64,000 bases of DNA from WLXB01 sp040221475 (GTDB lineage: Bacteria > Pseudomonadota > Alphaproteobacteria > Rhodospirillales > Rhodospirillaceae). Location of the stretch: NCBI GenBank assembly GCA_040221475.1, contig JAVKEJ010000032.1:310001-374000 (forward strand), in the 5' to 3' direction. Of this stretch, positions 1 to 9,367 are shown in pieces (position 1 is the stretch's first letter; the number at the start of each line of letters is the position of its first letter). Under the pieces are notes generated by a model. That model had not been told where the DNA came from. It made no database searches and saw only the letters and a list, made by a program, of their open reading frames with translations. The position numbers and the translations under genes are program-made.

Positions 1-1
1 G

Positions 2-634
2 CGCCTAATCAAAAAGTATCTTAAAGAGCAGGGCTTTATGGTGTCGGATGCGGCCTCAGCAAAAGAGGCTCGACAGCACCTGACATCTCTGCAGTTTGAT
101 CTCATCGTTCTCGACGTCATGATGCCTGGCGAAGACGGGATGAGCTTTGCTAAACATGTGCGCACCGAAAGCACCGTGCCGATTCTTATGCTCACGGCCA
201 TGGGCGAAGCCGAGCACCGCATCACCGGTTTGGAACACGGCGTTGACGATTACATGGGCAAACCTTTCGAGCCCCGGGAACTGATGCTCAGAATAAATGC
301 GATTCTGCGGCGCGCGCCCCCTCCCGAAGACGATGGCCTGCATGAATTGTCCTTTGGACTCTGCCGTTATGATATTACACGCAACACGCTCTTGCGTGAT
401 GGCGCTACTGTTCATCTCACATCAGCCGAATCTACATTATTAAGAACGCTTGCCCTCAACGCGAATACGCCAGTGCAACGCAGTCAACTGGGTAACGACG
501 AAACCGGGCAATCGAACCCTCGTACGATTGATGTTCAGGTTACGCGATTACGCCGGAAAATTGAAAGTGACCCCAGGCAACCACGATACCTCCAGACGGT
601 TCGAGGCACCGGTTACCTGTTGCGTACCGACTAA
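2..634 (+). CDS. OmpR-family response regulator (5' partial)
   Basis: Response regulator of a two-component pair; it receives phosphate from the kinase encoded 12 bp downstream and should bind DNA. The open frame runs into the window edge from base 2, and the residues before the internal ATG at 38 (RLIKKYLKEQGF) fit receiver helix 1, so the true start lies outside the window. Visible are the phospho-acceptor Asp in LDVMMPGEDG, the switch Thr in LTAMGE, the Lys in GKPFEPREL, and a C-terminal winged helix with RTIDVQVTRLRRKIE and the final TVRGTGYLL. The domain order and spacing are those of OmpR. What it regulates cannot be told from the sequence. Confidence 0.93.
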   Translation, partial: RLIKKYLKEQGFMVSDAASAKEARQHLTSLQFDLIVLDVMMPGEDGMSFAKHVRTESTVPILMLTAMGEAEHRITGLEHGVDDYMGKPFEPRELMLRINAILRRAPPPEDDGLHELSFGLCRYDITRNTLLRDGATVHLTSAESTLLRTLALNANTPVQRSQLGNDETGQSNPRTIDVQVTRLRRKIESDPRQPRYLQTVRGTGYLLRTD

Positions 635-646
635 AGGGGTCTTGCC

Positions 647-2029
647 ATGTCCGGTCATACCGCAAATCATACCGCTATCGTGAGAACAATAAGCCAGTGG
701 TTTAAAGAGTCAGGCTGGACCAAATGGTTGCCTGCGACTCTCATGGGCCGGTCTGCCATGATTATTCTAGTCCCGCTCATTCTGGTCCAGATCATTTCCA
801 CCTTTATCTTCTATGATAATCATTGGGAAACCCTCTCCCGCCGCTTGGCACAAGGGCTCGCCGGAGATATTTCACTCATTCGGGTCTACTTACGCGACTA
901 TCCAGAAGAAGAGCGCTTTGAATGGATAGAAGTATCTGCCCGACAAACCATGCAACTAGAAATCACGTTTGACCGAGGCTCTGCCCTTCCAGCGGATCAA
1001 ACCATCAATGCAGATGGACCGTTTGCTGATGTCTTAACACGTGAACTCTGGCGAGAATTACGGCGCCCCTTCACAATTGATTTCGAGCATTCAGAGACTG
1101 AAATTGAAATCAACATGCAACTTCCGGATGGCGTTTTGCATGTTGTTGCCCCCCGCAAACGACTCTTCAGCTCCACCACTTACGTTTTTGTGTTGTGGAT
1201 GGTTGGGTCATCTCTGGTGCTGTTTGGGGTTGCAGCATTGTTTCTGAATGTTCAGGTTCGGGCGGTCAGAAGACTCGCACGCGCCGCTGATAGTTTTGGT
1301 AAGGGACGAGACGTTCCAAATTTTAAGGCAGAGGGAGCCAAAGAAGTACGGCAAGCTGCGTGGGCGTTTACCGCCATGCGCAACCGGATCAAACGGCAGA
1401 TTGACCAAAGGACGGAAATGCTTGCCGGGGTGTCTCATGATCTGCGCACCCCCCTCACCCGCTTGCGACTTCAGACTGAGATGCTAACTGGAGCCAACCC
1501 AGAAGACATTGCAGACATCAAACGCGACATTGATGAAATGGAACAAATGCTCAATGGGTATCTGGCTTTTGCACGTGGCGAAGGAGAGGAAGCTCCGGAA
1601 CCCACAAACTTAGAAGAATTGATCGAAGATATTTATGATCGGTTCAAAGAGTCCATAAAGGTTTTAAATATCAGGCTGCGAGAATTAGGTGGGCCTGTGA
1701 CAACAAAACCAACCGCGTTTCGTCGAAGTCTGAGCAACCTCATCAGCAATGCCTCCCGTTATGGAACACGTGTTGATATATCAGCCAAACGCGCGGGAGC
1801 TCACATTGAAATACATGTGGATGACAACGGCCCAGGAATTCCTGAAGAGCAAAGAGAAAGTGTGTTTAAAGCCTTCTACAGGGTTGACCCCTCGCGCAAT
1901 CCCGAAACCGGCGGGGTAGGTCTTGGGCTTACAATCTCACGTGACATCGCGCGCGGCTTGGGGGGAGACATAGTGCTCAGTCAGAGCCCGCTGGGGGGGC
2001 TGCGCGCGACTTTACGCCTTCCGGTTTAA
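647..2029 (+). CDS. EnvZ-like sensor histidine kinase
   Basis: Inner-membrane sensor kinase, the probable partner of the regulator just upstream (12-bp gap). Two membrane segments (about residues 30-57 and 178-201) flank a periplasmic domain of roughly 120 residues, followed by HAMP. The HisKA phospho-acceptor is His264 in GVSHDLRTPLTR. The ATP-binding domain has the N box (SNLISNASRYG), the G1 box (DDNGPGIPEEQ), an F box (FKAFYRVD) and the G2 box (GGVGLGLTIS). The 460-aa length is normal for EnvZ types. The stop codon overlaps the stop of the convergent TetR-like gene by 4 bp. The signal sensed is unknown. Confidence 0.93.
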   Translation: MSGHTANHTAIVRTISQWFKESGWTKWLPATLMGRSAMIILVPLILVQIISTFIFYDNHWETLSRRLAQGLAGDISLIRVYLRDYPEEERFEWIEVSARQTMQLEITFDRGSALPADQTINADGPFADVLTRELWRELRRPFTIDFEHSETEIEINMQLPDGVLHVVAPRKRLFSSTTYVFVLWMVGSSLVLFGVAALFLNVQVRAVRRLARAADSFGKGRDVPNFKAEGAKEVRQAAWAFTAMRNRIKRQIDQRTEMLAGVSHDLRTPLTRLRLQTEMLTGANPEDIADIKRDIDEMEQMLNGYLAFARGEGEEAPEPTNLEELIEDIYDRFKESIKVLNIRLRELGGPVTTKPTAFRRSLSNLISNASRYGTRVDISAKRAGAHIEIHVDDNGPGIPEEQRESVFKAFYRVDPSRNPETGGVGLGLTISRDIARGLGGDIVLSQSPLGGLRATLRLPV

Positions 2030-2658
2030 GAAGACCCAGCCTTAATAGAAGGCTTCATAAACATTTTCTGCAATTGCTCCAGTCGGTCTAAGCCTTTGTC
2101 CAGAGCAGACATTGTTTGCGCCATATCTGAGCTATCATCTTTAAGCCATGTACGAAGGGCCATGATGTATATCGCACCCAAAGCATGCGCGCGTGCAACG
2201 CCAAACGGCCCAGTCGCATCAATGCCTGAGACAATAAGTATGAGCGCCATAGAATGAATCAGACCGGGAATCCGCATGAACATACTGAATGGTCGTCTTT
2301 GCATGGACCTTAGAATAGCGGCATATCCTGCGCGCTCTGCTTGCAAAGCATCAAACCGCATCATGAGAACTTCGAAAAGACGGTCGCGCGGGCTCTCGTC
2401 ATGATCAATCTTCGGAATTGCAGCTAACACAATCGAATCAACCCGGCTAAATAAATACGCTGCGATACGGTCCGTCGTTGGAAACACTTCAACAACAAGG
2501 CCGAATGGCTCTTTGACGCTATCCGCCAGATCGGAAAGTGTCAGCTCACCCCAGCCCTGCTGAGACGCAGTCTTAAGAGCAACATCGGCGACTCTGTCTT
2601 TGAGTGACCGCTCAGTTTTAACCGGACGCGATGATTTGGATGTTTTTTTAGCTGCCAT
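2026..2658 (-). CDS. TetR-like regulator / TetR-fold protein
   Basis: A 210-aa protein with a Lys-rich N-terminus, then a TetR-type helix-turn-helix region (about residues 20-65; LTLSDLADSV looks like the first part of the HTH) and an all-helical C-terminal ligand-domain-like region. The recognition-helix part (EPFGLVVEVFPTTDRIAAYLF) keeps the TetR pattern in which an F-x-T-D/K motif closes the DNA-binding domain. It could instead belong to the TetR-fold proteins that have lost DNA binding, as in the COQ9 family. It lies 51 bp downstream of proC on the same strand and may share its transcript. The ligand is unknown. Confidence 0.65.
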   Translation of the reverse strand: MAAKKTSKSSRPVKTERSLKDRVADVALKTASQQGWGELTLSDLADSVKEPFGLVVEVFPTTDRIAAYLFSRVDSIVLAAIPKIDHDESPRDRLFEVLMMRFDALQAERAGYAAILRSMQRRPFSMFMRIPGLIHSMALILIVSGIDATGPFGVARAHALGAIYIMALRTWLKDDSSDMAQTMSALDKGLDRLEQLQKMFMKPSIKAGSS

Positions 2659-2709
2659 GGATTAAGAGCCTCCTCCTAACGCTCTGCTTTAGACTTGATA
2701 TTAATTCAG

Positions 2710-3531
2710 CTATTCAGCTAGCTCTTGCGAACGCTTTACAGCAGCAGCAACGGCACGGGTCATCAAGTCCTGTAACTCATTGTCTTTCATCAGAACATTT
2801 AGTGCAGCTTCTGTGGTTCCCCCAGGGCTGGTTACATTCTGGCGTAGAAGGCTAGCTTCTTCTGGTTGCGCCTCCAACAACGCTCCTGCCCCGGAAACCG
2901 TCGCATTTGCTAATTGCTGAGCCAAAGCGGGTGCAAGCCCAGCATTAATTCCTGCCTGAGTCAGTGTTTCTGCGAGCAAAAATACATAAGCAGGACCGCT
3001 GCCGGAGACGGCCGTGACCGCATTCATATCTGCTTCTTCTGTGACCCAGGCCGTAAGCCCAACCGCAGCCATCAACACCTTACAGACACGCTTCTGTGAC
3101 GGGCCGACAACGTCGGAAGCGCATAAAACGCTTGCCCCTTTCCCTATGGCTGCCGGGGTGTTTGGCATGGCACGCACAATGGCAGCCTCTGCCCCCAACA
3201 AGGATTGCAGTTTACCCAAAGTTATCCCCGCAATAATCGATAGGTAGACCGTACCGCCTTTGGCAAAGCGTGCATAATCAGGTGCAACGTCAGGTAATAG
3301 TTGTGGTTTTACAGCAAATACGACCGCGTCTGGTCTAAAGTCACTTGGAATTTCTGAAGCCTGACTCAAGACAGTAAGGGCAGGGTGCCCCTTGGCAGCG
3401 GCAATAGAGGAACGACCAGCAGGTTCAACAACCATGATATCCACCGGGCTAAGCCCGTGAGCAAACCACCCTTCTAACAGAGCGCCGCCCATCCTGCCGC
3501 AACCAACCAATAAAAGCGTGCCTTCAATCAT
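2710..3531 (-). CDS. proC: pyrroline-5-carboxylate reductase
   Basis: Last step of proline synthesis: NAD(P)H-dependent reduction of pyrroline-5-carboxylate, in the cytoplasm. The N-terminal Rossmann motif is LLVGCGRMGGALLEGW. The middle carries VVFAVKPQLL and IVRAMPNTPAAIGKG. The C-terminal dimer domain has the family signature around AVSGSGPAYVFLLAETLTQAG and the VTSPGGTTEAAL segment. At 273 aa it is full length and starts with ATG. It is transcribed after the YbjN gene and before the TetR-like gene, all on the minus strand. Confidence 0.97.
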   Translation of the reverse strand: MIEGTLLLVGCGRMGGALLEGWFAHGLSPVDIMVVEPAGRSSIAAAKGHPALTVLSQASEIPSDFRPDAVVFAVKPQLLPDVAPDYARFAKGGTVYLSIIAGITLGKLQSLLGAEAAIVRAMPNTPAAIGKGASVLCASDVVGPSQKRVCKVLMAAVGLTAWVTEEADMNAVTAVSGSGPAYVFLLAETLTQAGINAGLAPALAQQLANATVSGAGALLEAQPEEASLLRQNVTSPGGTTEAALNVLMKDNELQDLMTRAVAAAVKRSQELAE

Positions 3532-3599
3532 ATGAAGAGTTTAACACAATCAGGGCGTTTTGAACGGCGTCTTTTGTTTTGAATCGAGAGACTGGAGTT

Positions 3600-4100
3600 T
3601 TACGCCTCACCAACCGTATCAAGCAAAGCGCAAGAAATCGCGTCGTCCGGGCTTTTGCCACCCCAAATCACGAACTGAAAGGCCGGATAGTAACGCTCAC
3701 ACTCGCTCCGTGCGAGATCAACAAGCTCGTCAATATGACCCGCATCCAATCGGCCCCCATGGCAATGAACGGTGTGGCGGAACATGGGTATACCCTCATC
3801 AATCCATACTGCGAAATGGCCAATCCACAACCGCTCGTTAAGCTTGGCGATAAGCTCATAGATATTATTCAGAACTTTTGGCTGCACCCGCATATCAAGT
3901 GCGCAAGAGAAGTGAAGAGCGTCTAGCTCTTCTGACCAAGCGAAAAACAAGCCGAAATCACACCACGTGCCTGGAGCTTCAACCGCCATCTCTTCATCGC
4001 TGCGGCGATCAAAAACCCAATCTTTTACAGTGATAACTTCCTCAATCCGATCTAACGGATTGTCTGCCGGAGTGTCTTGGCTGACGGTGGTGGTGCGCAT
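3600..4100 (-). CDS. YbjN domain-containing protein
   Basis: A 166-aa cytoplasmic protein of the YbjN family, which resembles type III secretion chaperone folds and has been linked to general regulation without a fixed activity. Typical features are the acidic N-terminus (NPLDRIEEVI), a WCDFGLFFAWSEELDALHFSCALDM block, a helix with NNIYELIAKLNERLWIGHF, and a C-terminal tract of ERYYPAFQFVIWGGKSPDDAISCALLDT that is characteristic of alphaproteobacterial members. It sits 68 bp upstream of proC on the same strand; proC plus this gene is a common alphaproteobacterial pair. Confidence 0.85.
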   Translation of the reverse strand: MRTTTVSQDTPADNPLDRIEEVITVKDWVFDRRSDEEMAVEAPGTWCDFGLFFAWSEELDALHFSCALDMRVQPKVLNNIYELIAKLNERLWIGHFAVWIDEGIPMFRHTVHCHGGRLDAGHIDELVDLARSECERYYPAFQFVIWGGKSPDDAISCALLDTVGEA

Positions 4101-4276
4101 GGAATCCCCTCATTTGCCCCGGGCCAACTCGAAATAGCGGCCCCCAAATTCGTAGCCTGAGAATCAAGATATAGTAGGTTTCCGAGCGCTTCAATAACAA
4201 ATAGTAGTAGAACTGCCGAGTCGGCCAGTTTCACGTTATTGTCACAGGACCTGCTTGCTATATCGGCTTTGGATAA

Positions 4277-4615
4277 TCAGGCAGAAGGGGCGGAGCGCTT
4301 TGATTTTGCCGCCGTTTTAGTCTTTGCAGAGGTCGTCTTGTTGGGCACTGGTTTCGCGTGCTTTACGCTTCTCGCGGCTCCAGACTCCAGTGTTTCAAGG
4401 CGCTTAAGGAGTTTTTCTTGCTCAGCCCGCGCCTCAGAGAGCATTGCCTTTACGACCTCAAATTCTTCGCGCGTTACAAGATCACGGTCGCTGAGAAAGC
4501 GATCGACCCGTTGGCGAACGAGGTTTTCAACCTCTTGCTTGAGGCCACCCAACGCTCCTAAGGCACCACCGGCGACCTTAGCAATATCATCAAAAATTCT
4601 CTTCTGACTCTGCAC
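4277..4615 (-). CDS. ubiK: UbiK-family (BMFP, YqiC-like) accessory factor
   Basis: A small (112 aa) protein matching the BMFP/YqiC family; in Escherichia coli UbiK helps the ubiquinone biosynthesis complex and associates with membranes. The N-terminal amphipathic segment (RIFDDIAKVAGGALGALGGLKQEVENLVRQRV) is followed by a coiled coil with LVTREEFEVVKAMLSEARAE and a Lys/Ala-rich tail. The start is GTG at 4615, chosen because GGAG lies about 9 bases upstream and the MQSQKRIFDD N-terminus matches the family. It is probably the first gene of the minus-strand run towards ybjN and proC. Confidence 0.85.
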   Translation of the reverse strand: MQSQKRIFDDIAKVAGGALGALGGLKQEVENLVRQRVDRFLSDRDLVTREEFEVVKAMLSEARAEQEKLLKRLETLESGAARSVKHAKPVPNKTTSAKTKTAAKSKRSAPSA

Positions 4616-4768
4616 TTTTGGGGCTCCAAGATAAAGCTACGTTCATAATATCGGCGTAAACGGTGTTCCCTTCAACCCCACTTGATAACAATCTCTGGGC
4701 TTTGCTTCATTGCCGCTTCACTCATGCTCCGGCATAAATACAAAACAGTATAGATATCGGAATTATTC

Positions 4769-5755
4769 ATGTTTGTTGTGACAGGCGCATCAGGGTTCAT
4801 CGGGTCAAACGTGTTGGCCGTTCTGGAGCAAAACGGAAAAAGCGCCCTTGCCGCTGTAGATTTTCGCGAGTCAGAGGCGAAAACACGCAACACACAAAAA
4901 AGAAAAGGGCTGACTTGGGTAGCTCCCACCGAAATCGAAGCCTTCCTCTTTAAACACGCACCAGACATAGAAGCCCTTATCCATCTTGGAGCAGAAACAG
5001 CCACAACAGCCACCGACCGTGATGCTGTCTTCGCTGTTAACGTAGACCTCAGCAAATTTCTGTGGCGGTGGTGCATAGAAACAGACACCTCGCTTATCTA
5101 CGCCTCTTCAGCCTCCGTATACGGGGACGGACAGCAGGGTTTTGAGGACAGGCAACAGTTGGTGGAGATGCGGCGCCTTAGGCCACTTAACATTTATGGG
5201 GAAAGCAAACTGGCCTTCGACTGCTTTGTTACAGAACAAGTTGAGGCCGGAGGGCCGACCCCTCCACAATGGGCGGGGCTCAGGTTCTTCAATGTCTTCG
5301 GGCCTAATGAAATGCACAAAGGCCCCCAAGCCAGCGTCGTCAGCCAAATGTATCCGGTAATTGCCGAAGGATCGCCATATCCATTGTTTCGGTCTCATCG
5401 CACCGATGTTGCTGATGGAGAACAGAAGCGAGACTTTATTTTCGTCGATGATTGTATCGCTGTTATTCAGTGGCTATTAGAAAACACCACGGTGTCGGGA
5501 GTATTTAATGTGGGAACGGGCCGCGCCAGAACCTTCCTGGATTTGGCACATGCCGTCTACGCCAGCGCTGGTCTTGAATCAAAAATCACTTGGCGGGACA
5601 CACCGGACCACCTTAAAGCGCATTATCAATATTTTACAGAAGCTGACATGTCTCGTTTAAGGAAAGCCGGTTTCGCGAGACCGTTTACGTCACTTGAAGA
5701 CGGTGTCACCATAACCATCCGAGATTACTTAAGTCAGGCAGACCCTTACCGGTAA
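4769..5755 (+). CDS. hldD: ADP-L-glycero-D-manno-heptose 6-epimerase
   Basis: Extended SDR enzyme that epimerises ADP-heptose for the lipopolysaccharide core. The NAD(P)-binding motif is VVTGASGFIGSNVL at the N-terminus. The active-site pair is in YGESKLAFD (Tyr-x3-Lys), preceded by YASSASVYGDG. FNVFGPNE and a late RDFIFVDD segment are typical of HldD. At 328 aa it is full length. It lies 11 bp upstream of lgt and may be co-transcribed with it. Its presence argues for a Gram-negative with heptose-containing core LPS. Confidence 0.95.
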   Translation: MFVVTGASGFIGSNVLAVLEQNGKSALAAVDFRESEAKTRNTQKRKGLTWVAPTEIEAFLFKHAPDIEALIHLGAETATTATDRDAVFAVNVDLSKFLWRWCIETDTSLIYASSASVYGDGQQGFEDRQQLVEMRRLRPLNIYGESKLAFDCFVTEQVEAGGPTPPQWAGLRFFNVFGPNEMHKGPQASVVSQMYPVIAEGSPYPLFRSHRTDVADGEQKRDFIFVDDCIAVIQWLLENTTVSGVFNVGTGRARTFLDLAHAVYASAGLESKITWRDTPDHLKAHYQYFTEADMSRLRKAGFARPFTSLEDGVTITIRDYLSQADPYR

Positions 5756-5766
5756 CAGAAAACCAC

Positions 5767-6588
5767 ATGACAGTTTTTGCTCTCACGTTTCCTAATATTG
5801 ACCCAGTGCTGATTGAATTGGGTCCCTTCGCCATACGTTGGTATGCTCTGGCCTACATCGCCGGGCTATTTGGTGGCGCATGGTACATGCGGCGTTTGGT
5901 CGTTCGTTCGCCCGCGCTCCTGACTCCGAAGCAGGTTGACGACTTTCTGATGTGGACCCTGGTTGGCATGATACTCGGTGGTCGGATGGGCTACGTTATC
6001 TTTTACAAACCTGGTTACTACTTATCGAACCTGAGCGAAATATTGATGACCTGGGAAGGTGGCATGTCTTTCCATGGTGGCTTGATCGGAGTGACCATTG
6101 CCATCATCCTGTTTGCGCGGCGGCTGGGCGTAGACAAATGGTATGTAGCCGACAACGTGGGGTGTGTCGTTCCAATCGGCTTATTTCTTGGGCGCATTGC
6201 AAACTTCATCAATGGTGAACTCTATGGCCGCGCAGCACCCGATGTGCCTTGGGCCATGGCTTTCCCAGCGGGTGGACCCGTTCCACGCCATCCAAGCCAG
6301 CTTTATGAGGCGGCCCTGGAAGGTCTCGTTCTACTTGTCCTGCTACATTGGCTGTGGCGCCAAGACGCCATCCGTCACCGTCCAGGTGTTATTACAGGCT
6401 GTTTTTGCGCAGGGTACGCATTAGCCCGCATTTTTGTTGAGTTCTTCCGCGAACCTGATCGGCATTTGGGCCTCGTCCTCTTCGGACTAACAATGGGACA
6501 ACTTTTATCGGCCGCTTTGCTTATATTCGGCATTTGGGTTATCTGGAGATCAGTGAACCGCGAACCCCTTCAAAAGGGCAAGCCCTAA
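5767..6588 (+). CDS. lgt: prolipoprotein diacylglyceryl transferase
   Basis: Inner-membrane enzyme that moves diacylglycerol from phosphatidylglycerol to the lipobox Cys of prolipoproteins. About seven hydrophobic segments are visible, with the family hallmarks GPFAIRWYALAYIAGL, a GGMSFHGGLIG segment (His of HGGL), and GRIANFINGELYGR with the essential Arg and Asn. The 273-aa length is normal. Lipoproteins with lipoboxes encoded nearby (8477 and 48755) are plausible substrates. It lies 5 bp from the next gene, as in many alphaproteobacteria. Confidence 0.97.
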   Translation: MTVFALTFPNIDPVLIELGPFAIRWYALAYIAGLFGGAWYMRRLVVRSPALLTPKQVDDFLMWTLVGMILGGRMGYVIFYKPGYYLSNLSEILMTWEGGMSFHGGLIGVTIAIILFARRLGVDKWYVADNVGCVVPIGLFLGRIANFINGELYGRAAPDVPWAMAFPAGGPVPRHPSQLYEAALEGLVLLVLLHWLWRQDAIRHRPGVITGCFCAGYALARIFVEFFREPDRHLGLVLFGLTMGQLLSAALLIFGIWVIWRSVNREPLQKGKP

Positions 6589-6593
6589 GATTG

Positions 6594-7706
6594 ATGAGCA
6601 CGTCGCCCCCTCCCCCTTTAGCTGATGCGGCAAAAGAGACTGGCTGCACGGATTATCTGATCGAGCGCATCCAGCGCAACGGGCCAATCAGAATCGCAGC
6701 ATTTATGGAAACTGTCGTCGACACGTATTACGCGCGCGGCAACATTTTTGGCCGGTCTGGCGATTTTGTGACGGCGCCTGAAATTTCTCAAGTTTTTGGC
6801 GAACTGGTTGGCTTGTGGTGCATCACTGCGTGGCAATGCTTAGATCAGCCAAGAGATTTTCACCTTGTTGAGTATGGGCCAGGTCGTGGCACCTTGATGG
6901 CAGACATCATTCGTACAACATCTAAAGCTGCGCCAAGATTTGGTTACGCTGTATCTGTCCATCTTATCGAGCGCAGCGAGAAGCTGAGAGCAGAGCAAGA
7001 AAAAACTTTAATGGGGCTCAATGTATCCTGGCACGAGGACCTATCTACCCTCCCCGAGGGGCCTGTGATCCTTGTTGCTAACGAGTTTCTCGACGCACTG
7101 CCCATTACTCAATATGTCAAAACCGCTTCTGGTTGGTGTGAACGATTGGTAAATCACAACGGGCGTGAGTTTGTATTTAACGTCGCCACCCTTCCGACCC
7201 CGAATATCAACGATGCCTTTCATGATGCGCCGGAGGGCAGCATCCTGGAACATTCAACCGCGGTGCACGATGTCGTCAGTGACATCTCAAAATTATGCTT
7301 AGAACGCCCAGGCATTGGCCTGTTGATTGATTATGGCTACGTCCGCACAAACATCGGAGATACCCTACAAGCCGTTAAAGGCCACGCCTACGCTCCCGTT
7401 CTCAAAACACCAGGGATTGCTGACCTGACGGCGCACGTGGATTTCGCATTGGTGAGCGAGGCCGCGAGGTCAGTGGGCTGCGCTGTTTATGGACCCGTCG
7501 AGCAGGGCTTATGGCTGCAACGTCTCGGCATCAAAGTGAGAGAAGCACAACTCTCAGAGGGTAAATCCAAGCAAGATGTTGAGACCATTCGCGCCGGCAT
7601 TGCGCGCCTCATCGATCCAGTATCTATGGGCTCGCTGTTCAAAGTGCTGGCCATCGCGCCACCGCATATTGCCCCACTCGCCGGTTTTGAGGCAGAGGTT
7701 AAATAA
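6594..7706 (+). CDS. SAM-dependent methyltransferase, MidA/NDUFAF7 family
   Basis: Class I methyltransferase of the MidA/NDUFAF7 family; the human homologue dimethylates an Arg of a complex I subunit. The SAM motif is VEYGPGRGTLMADIIR, preceded by the family block GRSGDFVTAPEISQVFGEL and followed by VANEFLDALPITQY and LLIDYGYV. The start is the ATG at 6594, 5 bp after lgt; an open frame continues upstream inside lgt, but that extension is not family-like. The stop overlaps the start of pgeF in TAATG, so the two are probably translationally coupled. Confidence 0.9.
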   Translation: MSTSPPPPLADAAKETGCTDYLIERIQRNGPIRIAAFMETVVDTYYARGNIFGRSGDFVTAPEISQVFGELVGLWCITAWQCLDQPRDFHLVEYGPGRGTLMADIIRTTSKAAPRFGYAVSVHLIERSEKLRAEQEKTLMGLNVSWHEDLSTLPEGPVILVANEFLDALPITQYVKTASGWCERLVNHNGREFVFNVATLPTPNINDAFHDAPEGSILEHSTAVHDVVSDISKLCLERPGIGLLIDYGYVRTNIGDTLQAVKGHAYAPVLKTPGIADLTAHVDFALVSEAARSVGCAVYGPVEQGLWLQRLGIKVREAQLSEGKSKQDVETIRAGIARLIDPVSMGSLFKVLAIAPPHIAPLAGFEAEVK

Positions 7707-8473
7707 TGCTACAAGCGCCGACTCTAAGCTCCACACCGGGTCTCAAACACGGATTCTTTACACGCCAAAACGGCACCTCAAACGGCCTATATACGAGCCT
7801 AAATTGCGGCTTCGGCTCTTCTGACATCAAAGCGTCAGTGCAACAGAACCGTGTCATTTGCGCGGATGCCTTGGGTGTAACTGTGAACGACCTGTTGACC
7901 GTGCATCAAGAACACACCGCAGACGTTGTGACAGTCGCGGCACCATGGGATGACCACGGTCCGCCGATCGCGGATGGAATGGTTACCGCAACGCCTGGCC
8001 TCGCTATTGGAATTTTAACAGCAGACTGCACACCTGTTCTCTTTGTGGATCCGGAAGCAGGAGTCATTGGAGCCGCTCACGCAGGTTGGAAAGGAGCGTT
8101 TGGGGGTATTATAGAAAACACTGTTCAAGCGATGGTGCAAATCGGCGCACGGCGCCGCCAAATTTTAGTTGCCGTCGGACCTTGTATCGGTGCTTCATCC
8201 TATGAAATCGGACCAGAGTTTAAAGACCGATTTATTGATAAAGACCCAGAAACTGAGAAATTCTTCACGCCGTCCCCAAAAGCAGACCATGCCTTTTTCG
8301 ATATCGGGCGTTACGTTTTTGATCTCGCAGATGCGGCTGGTGTGCGCCAAGTGGAACGTCTTCTGCATGATACATATGAAGAGAAGGATTTGTTTTTCAG
8401 TTACCGCCGCTCTTGCCATACGAAAGAACCAGATTATGGGCGGCAGCTCTCAGGTATTGCCTGGCTACCATAA
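7706..8473 (+). CDS. pgeF: multicopper polyphenol oxidase-fold protein (PgeF/YfiH)
   Basis: Member of the YfiH/LACC1 family, described as purine nucleoside phosphorylase/adenosine deaminase-like and as a peptidoglycan-editing factor. Metal or active-site residues appear in VHQEHTADVV, ADCTPVLFVD and GAAHAGWKGAFGG, followed by VAVGPCIGASSYEIG; the C-terminus has FFSYRRSCHTKEPDYGRQLSGI. At 255 aa it is complete. The ATG overlaps the upstream stop codon. The midA-pgeF pair is conserved in alphaproteobacteria. Confidence 0.93.
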   Translation: MLQAPTLSSTPGLKHGFFTRQNGTSNGLYTSLNCGFGSSDIKASVQQNRVICADALGVTVNDLLTVHQEHTADVVTVAAPWDDHGPPIADGMVTATPGLAIGILTADCTPVLFVDPEAGVIGAAHAGWKGAFGGIIENTVQAMVQIGARRRQILVAVGPCIGASSYEIGPEFKDRFIDKDPETEKFFTPSPKADHAFFDIGRYVFDLADAAGVRQVERLLHDTYEEKDLFFSYRRSCHTKEPDYGRQLSGIAWLP

Positions 8474-8476
8474 GAC

Positions 8477-9367
8477 ATGCTGAACCGTCGAAACGTTTCA
8501 CTTCAACTTACTAGCTTTGCCGCACTGATCAGTTTGGCGGGATGCGGTAATGTTCCACAGCCATTCCGGCGCGCACAGAACACTAGCAACCCCTTGCTCG
8601 CAAATCCCAGCGGGGCAGGAATTGGGATATTACCTCCAGCAGGTCTTGATGACTTGTCAGGACGCTATATTGCGAACAGCATTGCTGAGACGTTAAGGCA
8701 ACAGGAAATTCCAGCAGAAGCCTTGGATCGCGCAGGCGTGCTTGCTTTTACCGTCGAAGGAAACCTTAATGATTCCACCATTGAAAACGGCGTCGCTCAG
8801 GTCGCATTCGATTGGCGATTGCTGAACAGGCTGGGAGAAATCATAGAGCGGTTAAACCAGGAGATTGAAATAAATAGCCTCGCCTGGATCGATAAAGACG
8901 ACGTGGCTTTAGATGCGATTGCCAACAACATATCAGCCCAACTGATTTTACTTTTAGCTCCGCCAGTTGCCACAACACCGAATCTGCCAGAGACCAAACC
9001 CTGGGCGGGTTTAACTGTGACCATCCAACGTCCTGAAACCGCCCCAGGCGACGGGGCCCAAGCTTTGGGCCGCGCACTTGCGAACCGGCTTCTTGCTGAA
9101 GGCTTCCAACCCCCAGAAGACGAAGCAGACTTTATTATCTCCGCCCGCATTTCACTCAGTATTTTCGATGCCGTGCAGGACGACGTCTCAATCCTCTGGA
9201 GCATTCTCTCCCCAGACGGAGAAAACCTCGGTGACGTGAGGCTAGATAATCGAATCCCGCGTGGTCAGCTCGACGGGGCTTGGGGGCAAATTGCCGAAGC
9301 CATCGTCGATAGCGCTTTTCCAGGCCTACTTCAGATTGTTGTCTCACAGGTCGTACCGCGGCGATGA
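8477..9367 (+). CDS. hypothetical lipoprotein
   Basis: Not assigned to a named family. The N-terminus is a lipoprotein signal: two Arg, a hydrophobic stretch and a lipobox LAGC with the Cys at residue 23. The rest (296 aa in total) alternates predicted strands and helices, with two roughly parallel halves; in each, a phrase like SGRYIANSIAETL or GAQALGRALANRLLAEGFQ precedes a segment read as binding or secretin-like. It begins 3 bp after pgeF, so it is probably in the lgt-midA-pgeF operon, and lgt could process it. A periplasmic or outer-membrane assembly role is only a guess. Confidence 0.75.
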   Translation: MLNRRNVSLQLTSFAALISLAGCGNVPQPFRRAQNTSNPLLANPSGAGIGILPPAGLDDLSGRYIANSIAETLRQQEIPAEALDRAGVLAFTVEGNLNDSTIENGVAQVAFDWRLLNRLGEIIERLNQEIEINSLAWIDKDDVALDAIANNISAQLILLLAPPVATTPNLPETKPWAGLTVTIQRPETAPGDGAQALGRALANRLLAEGFQPPEDEADFIISARISLSIFDAVQDDVSILWSILSPDGENLGDVRLDNRIPRGQLDGAWGQIAEAIVDSAFPGLLQIVVSQVVPRR

